Position numbers and translations under genes: made by a program
Shown here: piece by piece, positions 22,646 to 31,002 of the stretch
How the letters are laid out: each line of letters begins with the position of its first letter
Position numbering within the stretch: the first letter of the stretch is position 1
Notes under the pieces: model-generated
Told to the model about the DNA's origin: nothing
The model's database searches: none
What the model saw: only the letters and a program-made list of their open reading frames with translations
NCBI GenBank assembly: GCA_002420015.1
Contig: DIHF01000036.1
Location: forward strand, 453-39,911
Length of the DNA stretch: 39,459 nt
Origin: Micavibrio sp. UBA5703
Lineage (GTDB): Bacteria; Pseudomonadota; Alphaproteobacteria; Micavibrionales; Micavibrionaceae
Direction of reading: 5' to 3'

Positions 22646-23656
22646 TTGAAAAGGCTATCCGAATATTTTGTTGTTGATAACAGGAAGGTTTTTAAGGGGT
22701 TGTTGAAGCATAAAAGAAAACCTGTAATTCATATCGGCATGTTCAAGGCAGGCTCGACAAGCCTGCAGGAGAATGTTTTTTCCAGGCACTCGCAGATTCT
22801 GAATATCTGGAAGCCAACCTACGAGGAAATACTGAGGCAGGCTATTAACCTTGAGGAGAATGAGCTGCCGAGGCAGGACATTGAGTCGTTTATTCGATCC
22901 CGGAGAGAGCAGGCCAGCAATGAGAACAAAGTTCTTGTTGCATCCAATGAGCAGATCATCGGTTTGCCGACAATTACGCTCGCCGCGACCCGTTTAAAAG
23001 AATTTATTCCTGACGCGAAAATCCTGATGGTCGTAAGGGAGCAAAGAGCCTTGATCAGGTCCTATTATATGTACCAGTGCCGCAGGCTTTCGGGCTATTT
23101 CGGCGTTCCCAAGAAATACGAGGGCTTGCCCGTGGATTTTAAAGATTTCTTTGAATGGCATATTCCGGCGGATATGAATGAAAGTCAGCACAAAACGCAG
23201 AAATTTCTTCAGCTTGCATGGCGCTTGAAGTATGCCAAAACGATTGCGTTGTATGAGGATCTTTTCGGGCGTGAAAACGTGGAGGTGTTGCCGATTGAAA
23301 AGATGAGAGCCGCGCCTGCGGCTTTTGCGCGGCGTCTTGGCGATTTCATGCAGATAGATGCGGGGGAACTTGAGCGGCTTTTTGATGCCCCCGCGAAAAA
23401 CACAAGCCCTGTTCACACGGAGTTTGCCTATGAGCGATGGAGGAGTCGATTTCCGCGTATACCCTTTTCGCGTTTTCTACCGTTTTCCGATCATATCAAG
23501 CCATGGATAAAAAATGTAGTTGCAGCAAAAAGCGATGATGCCATGGAGATCGATCCCGAGATGGAGCAGAGGATCGTTGCGCTGTATTCATCAGAGAACC
23601 GCAAGATACAGGAAAAATACAAGCTTGATCTTGAAAAATACGGATACGTTTTATAG
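22646..23656 (+). CDS. Sulfotransferase-like protein
   Basis: A 336-residue protein with the two PAPS-binding elements of sulfotransferases. The 5'-phosphosulfate loop is HIGMFKAGSTSLQ (29-41, canonical KxGTTxL), and the 3'-phosphate motif is VVREQRALIRSYY (129-141, with Arg131 and Ser139). It has no signal peptide or membrane helix. Members of this fold modify polysaccharides, lipids or small molecules; the acceptor here is unknown. No ATG is available: the TTG at 22646 is the best start in a frame that opens at 22625. It is more AT-rich than its neighbours and sits between cobT and cobS on the opposite strand, consistent with an acquired gene. Its donor PAPS would come from sulfate activation, linked to the block at 1-4 kb only by chemistry. 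Confidence 0.75.
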   Translation: MKRLSEYFVVDNRKVFKGLLKHKRKPVIHIGMFKAGSTSLQENVFSRHSQILNIWKPTYEEILRQAINLEENELPRQDIESFIRSRREQASNENKVLVASNEQIIGLPTITLAATRLKEFIPDAKILMVVREQRALIRSYYMYQCRRLSGYFGVPKKYEGLPVDFKDFFEWHIPADMNESQHKTQKFLQLAWRLKYAKTIALYEDLFGRENVEVLPIEKMRAAPAAFARRLGDFMQIDAGELERLFDAPAKNTSPVHTEFAYERWRSRFPRIPFSRFLPFSDHIKPWIKNVVAAKSDDAMEIDPEMEQRIVALYSSENRKIQEKYKLDLEKYGYVL

Positions 23657-23666
23657 TTGCCGCGAG

Positions 23667-24734
23667 CTACTTTTGCCGATTTTGTGATCCCGACAAGTTG
23701 CGGATGGTGCTGGCGGGCAGTTCGACGTTGAAGCAGCGCTGGTAGTATTCCGCAATAATCGGCCGTTCGGTTTCATCGCATTTGTTCAGAAACGAAAGTT
23801 GAAACGCGATTTCGCGGTTCTTGAAAATGTTCATGTTTTCAATCCAGGCGATGACGGTGCGCGGGCTCATGAGAGTCGAGAGGTCGCCGTTGATGAATCC
23901 CTCGCGGGTTAAATCAGCCAGCCGCACCATTTTGTCGATGTTGTCTTTTCCGGCGGCGTTGTTCATGTCCGGGAACTTGGCCAGCATGATTCCCATTTCA
24001 TCGTCATGGGAAAGATAGTTCAGCGTTACCACGATGTTCCAGCGGTCCATCTGGCCCTGGTTGATGGCCTGTGTGCCGTGGTACAGCCCCGTCGTATCGC
24101 CAAGCCCGATGGTGTTGGACGTTGAAAACAGCCGGAACGCCGGGTGCGGGCGGATAATCATGTTCTGGTCGAGCAGCGTGAGGCGCCCTTCGGATTCCAG
24201 CACACGCTGGATTACGAACATGACATCGGGGCGGCCGGCATCGTATTCATCGAACACCAGCGCCACCGGATTTTGAATCGCCCAGGGCAGGAGGCCTTCC
24301 TGCCATTTGGTGATCTGCTTGCCTTCCTGAAGCGTGATGACATCCTTGCCGACGAGGTCGACGCGGCTGACGTGGCTGTCGAGGTTGATGCGCACGCAGG
24401 GCCATTTGAGCCGCGCCGCAACTTGTTCGATATGGGTTGATTTTCCGGTGCCGTGATAACCCTGCACCATCACGCGGCGGTTATGCGCGAATCCGGCGAG
24501 GATCGCCATCGTGGTGTCGTGGTCGAACTGATAGGTCTTGTCGATGTCCGGCACGTTGGGATGGTCGGTGGAAAAGCCCGGCACGTCCCAGTCGACATCC
24601 AGCCCGAAGGTTTTGCGCACGTTATATTTCGTGTCGGGGATGGTGGTGTAGCGGCCGGTATTCGGCGTGAGCTGGGTCACGTCGAAGGACATGGCCATGG
24701 GTTCTTTTTTCATTCTGTCGATGTCTTCGGGCAC
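23667..24734 (-). CDS. cobS: Cobaltochelatase subunit CobS (AAA+ ATPase)
   Basis: The ATPase partner of CobT in cobalt insertion. The 355-residue protein has Walker A GYHGTGKS at 92-99, Walker B ALVFDEYD at 158-165, and a sensor region RLFSTSNTIGLGD; the N-terminal CobS-specific segment (TPNTGRYTTIPDTKYNVRKTFGLD) is present. Start: GTG at 24734 eight bases after AGGA; an ATG eight codons on is the alternative. A DnaJ-domain gene lies just upstream on the same strand, a common alphaproteobacterial arrangement, with a palindromic repeat between them. CobN, the large subunit, is not in the window. Confidence 0.96.
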   Translation of the reverse strand: MPEDIDRMKKEPMAMSFDVTQLTPNTGRYTTIPDTKYNVRKTFGLDVDWDVPGFSTDHPNVPDIDKTYQFDHDTTMAILAGFAHNRRVMVQGYHGTGKSTHIEQVAARLKWPCVRINLDSHVSRVDLVGKDVITLQEGKQITKWQEGLLPWAIQNPVALVFDEYDAGRPDVMFVIQRVLESEGRLTLLDQNMIIRPHPAFRLFSTSNTIGLGDTTGLYHGTQAINQGQMDRWNIVVTLNYLSHDDEMGIMLAKFPDMNNAAGKDNIDKMVRLADLTREGFINGDLSTLMSPRTVIAWIENMNIFKNREIAFQLSFLNKCDETERPIIAEYYQRCFNVELPASTIRNLSGSQNRQK

Positions 24735-24762
24735 TTCAGTTTTCCTTTATAGTTTACAATAC

Positions 24763-24902
24763 TGTCATCCCGTTGGCATTTTTGCGAAGCAAAAATTCGC
24801 ACAAACGGGATCCATAAGGTATGCGGCTTTGCCGCACGCGTTTCTGGATCCCCGCTGTTTAAGCCCGGCTTTGCTGCGCTACGCCGGGCCGCGGGGATGA
24901 CG
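24763..24902. repeat. Palindromic repeat, family B
   Basis: It runs from TGTCATCCCGTTGGC to GCGGGGATGACG. Internal stems include TTTTTGCGAAGCAAAAA and GTGCGGC-like pairs (GCGGCTTTGCCGC). The right half (GGATCCCCGCTGTTTAAGCC, then GCCGGGCCGCGGGGATGACG) is nearly repeated at 33574-33637. It fills the gap between the dnaJ-like gene and cobS. Confidence 0.85.
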
Positions 24903-24905
24903 CCT

Positions 24906-25481
24906 CTAGGGAGGCAACTGTTCAAACTTCTCGCAGGCGAGCTTCAGTATCGTATAAGCCATATTGATCTGTTTGAGAAGTTCTTCCGACTTTTCGCATC
25001 CACCGTTGAGGTCCGGGTGATGCTTCTTCGCCAGTTCCTTGTAGCGGATTTTGATCGTTTCAAGGGACAGCGGCGGCTTCAGGCCCATGAGCGCCATCGC
25101 CTCAAATTCCGGGCCTTTGGCGGTATTGTTTTGCGGCGGCGGGTCGCGGTCGGTGTAATGGTAGGTTTGCCACGCCCGACCATAGAGGATATCCGCCGCA
25201 TCGCCCTGAACGCCGTATTTCCATGTCGGGCGGTCGCCGTAGATGCTGCCGGCCATATGGTCTTCGACTTCCTTCGCCGACATGCCGGAAAAGAAGTTCC
25301 ATGCCTGATTGTACTCGCGCACGTGATCGAGGCAGAACATGTAATGATCGTTCAGGCCGCGATGCTTGGGTGCCTTGTATTCCGCAGACAGCTTGCAGCC
25401 GGGCATTTCACAAAAATGCGTCCGGGACCTGTTTTTGTCTTCGTATTCGGGGGATTTTGGCTTTAATCTGATCTTCGGCAT
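24906..25481 (-). CDS. DnaJ-domain protein (C-terminal J domain)
   Basis: A 191-residue protein whose J domain is at the C-terminus: IRYKELAKKHHPDLNGG with the HPD triad at 155-157. J domains stimulate DnaK ATPase. The N-terminal ~110 residues are a family-specific region with Cys24, Cys29 and Cys50 (FCEMPGCK, FCLDH), a possible small metal site, and conserved aromatic segments (QAWNFFSGM, RAWQTYHYTDRDP). This architecture is recurrent in alphaproteobacteria next to cobS and bolA. It is divergent from bolA, sharing a 53-base promoter gap. Its role in cobaltochelatase assembly is suggested only by position. Confidence 0.9.
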   Translation of the reverse strand: MPKIRLKPKSPEYEDKNRSRTHFCEMPGCKLSAEYKAPKHRGLNDHYMFCLDHVREYNQAWNFFSGMSAKEVEDHMAGSIYGDRPTWKYGVQGDAADILYGRAWQTYHYTDRDPPPQNNTAKGPEFEAMALMGLKPPLSLETIKIRYKELAKKHHPDLNGGCEKSEELLKQINMAYTILKLACEKFEQLPP

Positions 25482-25534
25482 AACTATTATTATATTCGAT
25501 TTTACCTCTATTTTACCCGGCGGATTTTAAAATT

Positions 25535-25816
25535 ATGTCATTGACAGAGCAAATCAAGGAAAAACTTGAGGCGGCGCTCGCACCAACGTTTCTGGAGATC
25601 ATAAACGAAAGCGACAGGCATATCGGTCATGCAGGCCATGACGGGTCGGGGGAGAGTCATTTCAGAATAAAAATTGTCTCCGAAAAATTTTCAGGTTGCG
25701 GAAGAATCCAGCGGCAAAAAATAGTTTATGTAATATTATCACATGAAATCAATAACTTAATTCATGCCTTGTCGCTTGACCTTCGTGCGCCGGGTGAACT
25801 TATCCCCAAGGCATAA
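25535..25816 (+). CDS. bolA: BolA family protein
   Basis: A 93-residue BolA-type protein. The motif GHAGHDGSGESHFRIKIVSEKF is the usual H-x-G-H...ESHF(K/R)(V/I) core, and the helix-turn segment ends with IHALSLDLRAPGEL, typical of the C-terminus. BolA proteins pair with monothiol glutaredoxins and bind Fe-S clusters; some also bind DNA. The middle portion (about 25665-25770) is noticeably AT-rich, and the usual RHR(L/M)VY segment reads RQKIVYVIL. It is divergent from the dnaJ-like gene. Confidence 0.92.
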   Translation: MSLTEQIKEKLEAALAPTFLEIINESDRHIGHAGHDGSGESHFRIKIVSEKFSGCGRIQRQKIVYVILSHEINNLIHALSLDLRAPGELIPKA

Positions 25817-25933
25817 ATTACCTATTGCACGCTATGGTTGATGTTGGTGGTCTGAGCACTATAGGATGTGAATACGATTATATATACAGCCAATAGTTAC
25901 ATTTTTGACAGGGTATATTGTTGGAGGATGACA

Positions 25934-26395
25934 ATGAACAAATCACAAGAATGTGAGTATACTGGGTCAGATGCGTATGGAGCTAAAAGCACACTGGTAA
26001 GCCGTAACATTACTGTGTTCAACCGCAGAACATCCGTAAGGCTCGAGCCTGAGATGTGGGTGGCGCTGCGGGAAATCGCAAGGCGCGAAAAGTGCACCAT
26101 TCACGACATATGCTCGCTGATCGGGGTACGCAAAAATGAAAATACATCACTAACGGCAGCGATTCGCGTTTTCCTGATGCTGTATTTTCGTTCGGCAGCC
26201 ACGGAGGCCGGGCACAACAACGCCGGCCACGGTAGCTTTGAAAATATGATGAGGCGGGCGCGTATTCCAAGCGAGTATCTCGGCTACTTCAAAGACCGGG
26301 GGCAGGAAAAAGACCAAGGGCAGGAAGCCATGCCGGTGGCGACTATGGGCACGATTGAACAAAACAACGCGGTGCAACAAGAATCGCGCGTGTGA
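25934..26395 (+). CDS. Ribbon-helix-helix domain protein (RHH_4 type)
   Basis: From the ATG at 25934 (GGAGG six bases upstream) a 153-residue protein. Residues ~27-90 match the alphaproteobacterial RHH_4 pattern: TVFNRRTSVRLEPEMWVALREIARRE, then TIHDICSLI and TSLTAAIRVFLMLYFRSAATEAGH. That fold usually binds DNA as a dimer through its first strand (RRTSVRLE). The N-terminal ~26 residues and the Gln-rich C-terminal ~40 residues are variable. An ATG six bases upstream lies directly on the ribosome site and is less likely. Target genes are unknown. It stands alone, convergent with accA. Confidence 0.82.
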   Translation: MNKSQECEYTGSDAYGAKSTLVSRNITVFNRRTSVRLEPEMWVALREIARREKCTIHDICSLIGVRKNENTSLTAAIRVFLMLYFRSAATEAGHNNAGHGSFENMMRRARIPSEYLGYFKDRGQEKDQGQEAMPVATMGTIEQNNAVQQESRV

Positions 26396-26403
26396 CAGAG
26401 GCG

Positions 26404-27348
26404 TTACAGGTTCCGGCTTTGGGCGATGAATTTTTTGCGCCGATCTTGAACGATGCGCGTGCGGTCCCATGGGGTTAATTCGCGCAGTGCTTTTTCGATC
26501 TGGCGACCGACATTTTCCATCGTCTCTTCTTTTTTGCGGTGTGCGCCGCCGACAGGTTCGGCGATGATTCCGTCGATGATTTTCATCTGATGTAAATCCT
26601 GCGCGGTTAATTTCAAGGCGGTGGCGGCTTCTTCGGCATGTGCGCCGCTGCGCCAGAGGATTGACGCGCAGCCTTCGGGTGATATCACGGAATAGATGGA
26701 GTGTTCGAGCATATAGAGGCGATCGGCCACGGCGATGGCAATCGCGCCGCCCGAGCCGCCCTCGCCGACGATGACGGAGACGATCGGCACTTCGGTGCGC
26801 AGGCAGGATTCGATTGAGCGGGCGATGGCTTCGGACTGGCCGCGCTCCTCGGCGCCCTTGCCAGGATACGCGCCCGCAGTGTCAACAAGAGTGATGACGG
26901 GAAGCTGGAATTGCTCCGCCATGGCCATCAGACGTTGTGCCTTGCGGTAGCCTTCGGGCCGCGCCATGCCGAAATTGTGATAGACGCGGGATTCGGTGTC
27001 GTGGCCTTTTTCGTGGCCGATGATGACGCAGGGGGCACCCTGGAAACGCCCGAGGCCGCCGATCAGGGCGTTGTCCTCGGCGAAATTGCGATCGCCGGCC
27101 AGCGGCGTGAAATCGTCGATCAAGTGGTTGATGTAATCAAGAAAGTGAGGACGCTCGGGGTGGCGGGCGACCTGAACCTTTTGCGCCGGGGTCAGCTTGC
27201 CGTAGGTCTGGACGAGCAGGCGGTCGGCTTTCGACTGCATGCGCGCGATTTCCTCCGCGATGTTGACGCGGTTGTCGCTGGTGACGTGGCGCAGCTCGGA
27301 AATTTTATTTTCCAGTTCAAGAATCGGTTTTTCAAATTCCAGCGACAA
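26404..27348 (-). CDS. accA: Acetyl-CoA carboxylase carboxyltransferase subunit alpha
   Basis: With AccD it transfers the carboxyl group from biotin carboxyl carrier protein to acetyl-CoA, the first step of fatty-acid synthesis. The 314-residue length is normal. Signatures: FEKPILELENKISEL at the N-terminus, then ARHPERPHFLDYI, GRFQGAPCVIIGHEKG, NFGMARPEGYRKA, TLVDTAGAYPGKGAEERGQ and GEGGSGGAIAI. The start is TTG at 27348 with AGGAG seven bases upstream; no ATG is near. The stop is 9 bases from the end of the convergent RHH gene, so there is no room for a separate terminator on either side. Confidence 0.97.
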   Translation of the reverse strand: MSLEFEKPILELENKISELRHVTSDNRVNIAEEIARMQSKADRLLVQTYGKLTPAQKVQVARHPERPHFLDYINHLIDDFTPLAGDRNFAEDNALIGGLGRFQGAPCVIIGHEKGHDTESRVYHNFGMARPEGYRKAQRLMAMAEQFQLPVITLVDTAGAYPGKGAEERGQSEAIARSIESCLRTEVPIVSVIVGEGGSGGAIAIAVADRLYMLEHSIYSVISPEGCASILWRSGAHAEEAATALKLTAQDLHQMKIIDGIIAEPVGGAHRKKEETMENVGRQIEKALRELTPWDRTRIVQDRRKKFIAQSRNL

Positions 27349-27369
27349 TTTCAGGCTCCTAAATGCAAA

Positions 27370-27404
27370 TCAGGCAGACATGTTGTAACACAATGCCTGC
27401 CTGA
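27370..27404 (-). terminator. Hairpin between xerD and accA, possible terminator of xerD
   Basis: TCAGGCAGAC and GCCTGCCTGA pair with one mismatch, extended inward by ATGTTGT and ACAAT. On the minus strand it is followed by a loose T-rich run (TTTGCATTT). It occupies most of the 81-base gap. Confidence 0.55.
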
Positions 27405-27429
27405 CTTTAATAGTATTTATCGACAGCGA

Positions 27430-28422
27430 TTAGCCATCCGTGCCGGTTTTGGACAGGGGGTGCTTGTCCTTGACCGTCTTTTTCATCTTGTCGCCCACGA
27501 TATGGGTATAGATCTGGGTCGTCGCGATGTCGGCATGGCCGAGCATCTTCTGGACGGCGCGCAGATCGGCCCCATGGCTGAGCAGGTGCGTCGCAAAAGC
27601 GTGACGCAGGATGTGCGGGCTGACGCGGTCTTCGTCGATAACCGCAGCGCGTGCCAGATCCTTCAGGAGCTGGGCGAAGCGCTGGCGCGTCAGGTGGCCG
27701 CTGTCCGACGTTCTGGACGGGAACAGCCATTCAGCCTGGCGCGTGGCGTTATCGGAAGCGATAAACTGCTTGCGAACATCCATGTAGTTCTTCAGAGCCT
27801 TTTGTGCAGGATCCGACAGCGGAACCATGCGCTCGCGTCCGGCTTTGCCGGCGATCATGAGGAACTGGTTCTGCTCGCCGATAGCGGACATCGGCAGACC
27901 GACCAGTTCGGAAACGCGAAGGCCGGTTGCGTAGAGCATCTCAAGCAGGCAGACGAGGCGAACGCTTTCGGCGCTGCCACCTTGTGCGGCTGTCTTGATG
28001 AGGGCGCTGACTTCCGATTCGCTAAGCGTCTTCGGAAGGGTGCGGCCCTGCTTGGGGCTTTCGATCGTGGAGGTCGGGTCATCCTGACGGATGTTTTCCG
28101 ATACAACGAAACGGTAGAACTGACGCAGGGCAGACAGGCGGCGCGCCACCGTGCGAACGGCGATTTTGCCTCTGTGCTGTCCTTTGACGTGCGTTTTTTC
28201 CGCGAGATCTTTCAGGTATGCCTGAAGATCCGCAGTCGAAGCCTTGTCGACATCAGACGATCTTTTGCTGCGCAGATAGAGGCTGACATCAGCCAGATCG
28301 CGCCAATAGGCATGGCGGGTGTTCATGGCTGCGCCGCGCTCTGTTGTTAACATATCAAGAAACGAGTCTACGAGCGGGTGTAGATCCGGTTTCGGCATTG
28401 CTGGGCGGCCTGGACGTGCCAT
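27430..28422 (-). CDS. xerD: Tyrosine recombinase XerD
   Basis: With XerC it resolves chromosome dimers at dif during division. The 330-residue protein has an N-terminal core-binding SAM-like domain (HPLVDSFLDML to about 125) and a complete catalytic set: Arg169 (ATGLRVSELVG), Lys193 (GKAGRERMVPL), His270 and Arg273 (SPHILRHAFATHLL), His296 (LGHADIATTQ) and nucleophile Tyr305. XerD is favoured over XerC by position next to accA and by the LLSHGADLRAVQ(K/E)MLGHADI stretch. It is a core gene, not an integrase of a mobile element: no attachment site or phage gene is nearby. ATG at 28422 with AAGGAG upstream. Confidence 0.92.
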   Translation of the reverse strand: MARPGRPAMPKPDLHPLVDSFLDMLTTERGAAMNTRHAYWRDLADVSLYLRSKRSSDVDKASTADLQAYLKDLAEKTHVKGQHRGKIAVRTVARRLSALRQFYRFVVSENIRQDDPTSTIESPKQGRTLPKTLSESEVSALIKTAAQGGSAESVRLVCLLEMLYATGLRVSELVGLPMSAIGEQNQFLMIAGKAGRERMVPLSDPAQKALKNYMDVRKQFIASDNATRQAEWLFPSRTSDSGHLTRQRFAQLLKDLARAAVIDEDRVSPHILRHAFATHLLSHGADLRAVQKMLGHADIATTQIYTHIVGDKMKKTVKDKHPLSKTGTDG

Positions 28423-28442
28423 TTTCTTTCTCCTTGTTACCT

Positions 28443-30224
28443 TTAAATTTCCAGAAGGGCTTCTACAATCAGCTCTCTGGAAACGTTTGTTAATCCCACA
28501 GTATTAAAACTCATCAGTACGTTCCGCAAAACACCCGGATAGAAACGGTCTATCGGGGCACCCTGCAGGGCGAATGTGCTGAGAAGGATCGTCTCACCAA
28601 TATTTCGATTTTGACTTACCAGAACTAGTCGATCCCACACATCCACAGAAGGCATTACATAATCTTCAACGGATGTCAAGTCAAAATCTTTTTCATAAAC
28701 TTTCGAGGCATTATGGTCATTTTCATAGCTTCTGTCAAGATTTTCGATAATGTTTTTAAGAAAAAGGCTGTGGGCAGCTTTGCTTTTGCTCAGAAAAGCC
28801 TCAACCCTTTCTTTTTCCTCGGCTGATTTCCTGTAGTCCGTTTTTGATAAAAATGCTATGAAATACAGGCGCTTATACTCATCCGACGCGGCGATGTTGC
28901 CGTTATACATGGACCCTAGAACCTCGCTCCAGTAGGGGGAGATGGACTGACCCGCGCTGTGGAGGATTCTTATGGTCGCGCCAATTTCTGAGAGGGTCGG
29001 ATTGGCCGGTTTAAGATTTTGCATGTATTCGGCATAGGGCGACAAAGCCATCACGCCATAATTATCCAGCAGGCCGAAAACATGCTGGCTGAGGATATTC
29101 CATCTCTTTTCGGGGTCTTTCTCGTTCTTCACCTTGTAGAGGAAGTAGGCGGGCAATTGCCATTGCGCCAGCGTGTCGATGGGTTTCTCTCCGGCATCGG
29201 AAAGCAGATAAAGTTTTTTGAGGTCTTCCGGCTCGAGAATATTTTTTCCAACGGCCTCGACAGTAAGACGGAAGCGTTGTTCATCGGACAGGCTCTCATT
29301 TTTCAGCAGCACGCCGAGATGCCGTGCGGGGATATCGCGGTAGTTGCCCAGCCCACCTGTGCCGATTCCCTTTTCCGCAACAAGGACGGCTTGTTCGATG
29401 TAGGAAAGGCCGCTGAATGCCTGCGGGGTGTAGGAGAATGCCGGGTGTCCGCCCGCCGCTATACTTTGGAATACTCTTTTGCCGGAGGATTGAAGAATTT
29501 TTTTATCTTCCTCTGTGGCGTTGTCGGAAACGGTGAAAGCGCAATAGGCTTTGAACTGTTGCCAGAATTCAATCTCGGCAAAACGCGTGCCTAAAATATT
29601 CGCCTCAAGACAGGCCAGCGGCTTTTCGCCGTTGTAGAGCATCGCCAGAATTCCGGCGCGTGCGAGTCTTTCGTGATAGGGCTCTTTGTTCAGGAGCGAA
29701 TATAAATCGAAAGCCTGCGCATACAGGCCCATGTCGATAAGCTTTTCCATCCGCACCGTGAGAAGATCGCGGCCCGGCTGGATTTCGATATCGTTTTGGA
29801 TCAGATCCGCGCTGGTTTGCGTGAGCAGGGCGCGCTTGATCAGGCGGCGCAGCGTTCTTGATGAAATGCTGTCCGGCAGGCGCTCGATCAGGCCGATCAG
29901 GTAAGATCTGTGCGCGTTGTCCCAGATGTCCTTGCCAAGGCCGCCATCGCGCGCGGAAGCATAGAGGCCAGCGGATTCAATGTTTTTGTAATTTACTTCA
30001 AGGACAGAGGGCGGGCGTTTTTCTTCTTTTCTTTCTTCCGCTTTTTCTACTTCAGTTGCGATGTTTTCCTGTGCAACTTCTTCCTGCCCGGTTGTTTCCT
30101 GTTCGGGCGGCGCGGACTCTTCAGCCTGTTCTTCAACGTGATCTTCCTCCTGCGCGTATACATATACGGGCAGCGTACTTGCAAGGCTGAGCAAAAGGGC
30201 AAATGTCAGATAATTTTTCTTCAT
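28443..30224 (-). CDS. Large secreted helical protein of unknown function
   Basis: A 593-residue protein with a clean signal peptide (MKKNYLTFALLLSLASTLPV, cleavage after VYA). An acidic low-complexity stretch follows (~25-70, rich in Glu, Gln and Ala), then an all-helical region to the end, reminiscent of TPR/HEAT-like repeats (LYAQAFDLYSLLNKEPYHERLARAGILAML). No enzymatic motif is visible. Related proteins upstream of aroK in other alphaproteobacteria are usually annotated only as hypothetical. Its start overlaps the stop of a 45-residue membrane peptide gene (ATGA at 30224-30221), so the two are translationally coupled and probably act together in the envelope. xerD starts 20 bases downstream. 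Confidence 0.82.
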   Translation of the reverse strand: MKKNYLTFALLLSLASTLPVYVYAQEEDHVEEQAEESAPPEQETTGQEEVAQENIATEVEKAEERKEEKRPPSVLEVNYKNIESAGLYASARDGGLGKDIWDNAHRSYLIGLIERLPDSISSRTLRRLIKRALLTQTSADLIQNDIEIQPGRDLLTVRMEKLIDMGLYAQAFDLYSLLNKEPYHERLARAGILAMLYNGEKPLACLEANILGTRFAEIEFWQQFKAYCAFTVSDNATEEDKKILQSSGKRVFQSIAAGGHPAFSYTPQAFSGLSYIEQAVLVAEKGIGTGGLGNYRDIPARHLGVLLKNESLSDEQRFRLTVEAVGKNILEPEDLKKLYLLSDAGEKPIDTLAQWQLPAYFLYKVKNEKDPEKRWNILSQHVFGLLDNYGVMALSPYAEYMQNLKPANPTLSEIGATIRILHSAGQSISPYWSEVLGSMYNGNIAASDEYKRLYFIAFLSKTDYRKSAEEKERVEAFLSKSKAAHSLFLKNIIENLDRSYENDHNASKVYEKDFDLTSVEDYVMPSVDVWDRLVLVSQNRNIGETILLSTFALQGAPIDRFYPGVLRNVLMSFNTVGLTNVSRELIVEALLEI

Positions 30225-30358
30225 TTGAAAAACCGCTCGTTGGGAATTGTTTGGACGACTTCTTGTTGCTGTACCGGAATGTCGATCACGGCGAAATAGC
30301 CGAAAACGCCGGTTACGACAAGCGCAAGAAAAGCAAAAATAATCTTGAATAACTTCAT
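30221..30358 (-). CDS. Small single-pass membrane protein (45 residues)
   Basis: A short gene, easily missed. The protein has a Lys start, one transmembrane helix (IIFAFLALVVTGVFGYFAVI) and a short tail (DIPVQQQEVVQTIPNERFF) that should face the periplasm. The tail pattern, Pro/Gln followed by E-V-V-x-x-I-P-N-E-R-F, resembles small proteins I associate with the aroK neighbourhood of other alphaproteobacteria. It overlaps the start of the large secreted protein gene by 4 bases and is divergent from aroK by 80 bases. The ATG at 30358 has AGGA about 12 bases upstream; the frame is open further up to 30430 but with charged, unlikely sequence. Confidence 0.72.
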   Translation of the reverse strand: MKLFKIIFAFLALVVTGVFGYFAVIDIPVQQQEVVQTIPNERFFK

Positions 30359-30438
30359 GTTAACGGCAATCCTACGGGTCTGGTGCGCAGCAAGGCAGTA
30401 TCTTTTTCGTAACCTGCGCACCATATACAAAGCGAGTT

Positions 30439-31002
30439 ATGATTTCAACGCCAAAAGATGTAAAAAACAACCTGCGTAAGCCTGTCGTATTGGTCGGCAT
30501 GATGGGTTGCGGCAAAAGCCATGCGGGAAGGCATCTGGCGGAGGCGCTGGGTTTGCGGTTCATAGATTCTGACAAAGAGATAGAGGCGGCGGCAGGCTGT
30601 ACCGTTCAGGAAATTTTCAAGCGCGACGGTGAGGCCAAATTCCGTGAAGTGGAAAAAAAGACGATCGCGGCGATTTTGGACGGCGAACCGCTTGTGCTGG
30701 CGACGGGGGGCGGCGCTCTCATGAATACGGAAACGGCGCAGGCCATTATCCGCAAAGGAATTTCCATCTGGCTCGACACCGATATCGACGTTTTGCTGGA
30801 GCGTGTGGCGGGCAAGGGTGGCAGGCCGCTTTTGGAGGGGGGAGATCCGCGAAAGATACTGGAGGATTTGCTGGCGCGGCGAAAACCGCTCTATGAAAAG
30901 GCGGATATCGTGATCGATGGTGGCGCTCCGGTTGCGCAACTTGTCGATTCTATGATAGGTGCATTGCACGACTTTTTGTCCGGAAGGGGCAAGCAAGGCT
31001 GA
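30439..31002 (+). CDS. aroK: Shikimate kinase
   Basis: It phosphorylates shikimate at the 3-hydroxyl, the fifth step of the chorismate pathway. The 187-residue protein has Walker A GMMGCGKS at 20-27, the substrate Asp in FIDSDKEIE, the shikimate-binding Arg in EAKFREVE, GGGAL (the GGG triad), and the lid region RVAGKGGRPLLEG. Its stop and the aroB start share TGATG at 31000-31004, so the two enzymes are coupled. Start ATG at 30439; the ribosome site is weak. Confidence 0.96.
   Translation: MISTPKDVKNNLRKPVVLVGMMGCGKSHAGRHLAEALGLRFIDSDKEIEAAAGCTVQEIFKRDGEAKFREVEKKTIAAILDGEPLVLATGGGALMNTETAQAIIRKGISIWLDTDIDVLLERVAGKGGRPLLEGGDPRKILEDLLARRKPLYEKADIVIDGGAPVAQLVDSMIGALHDFLSGRGKQG

Noticed and set aside
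27430..28422. Tyrosine recombinase as the integrase of a mobile element
   Set aside because: It matches XerD, stands in a conserved housekeeping neighbourhood, and there are no attachment repeats, tRNA or phage genes near it.
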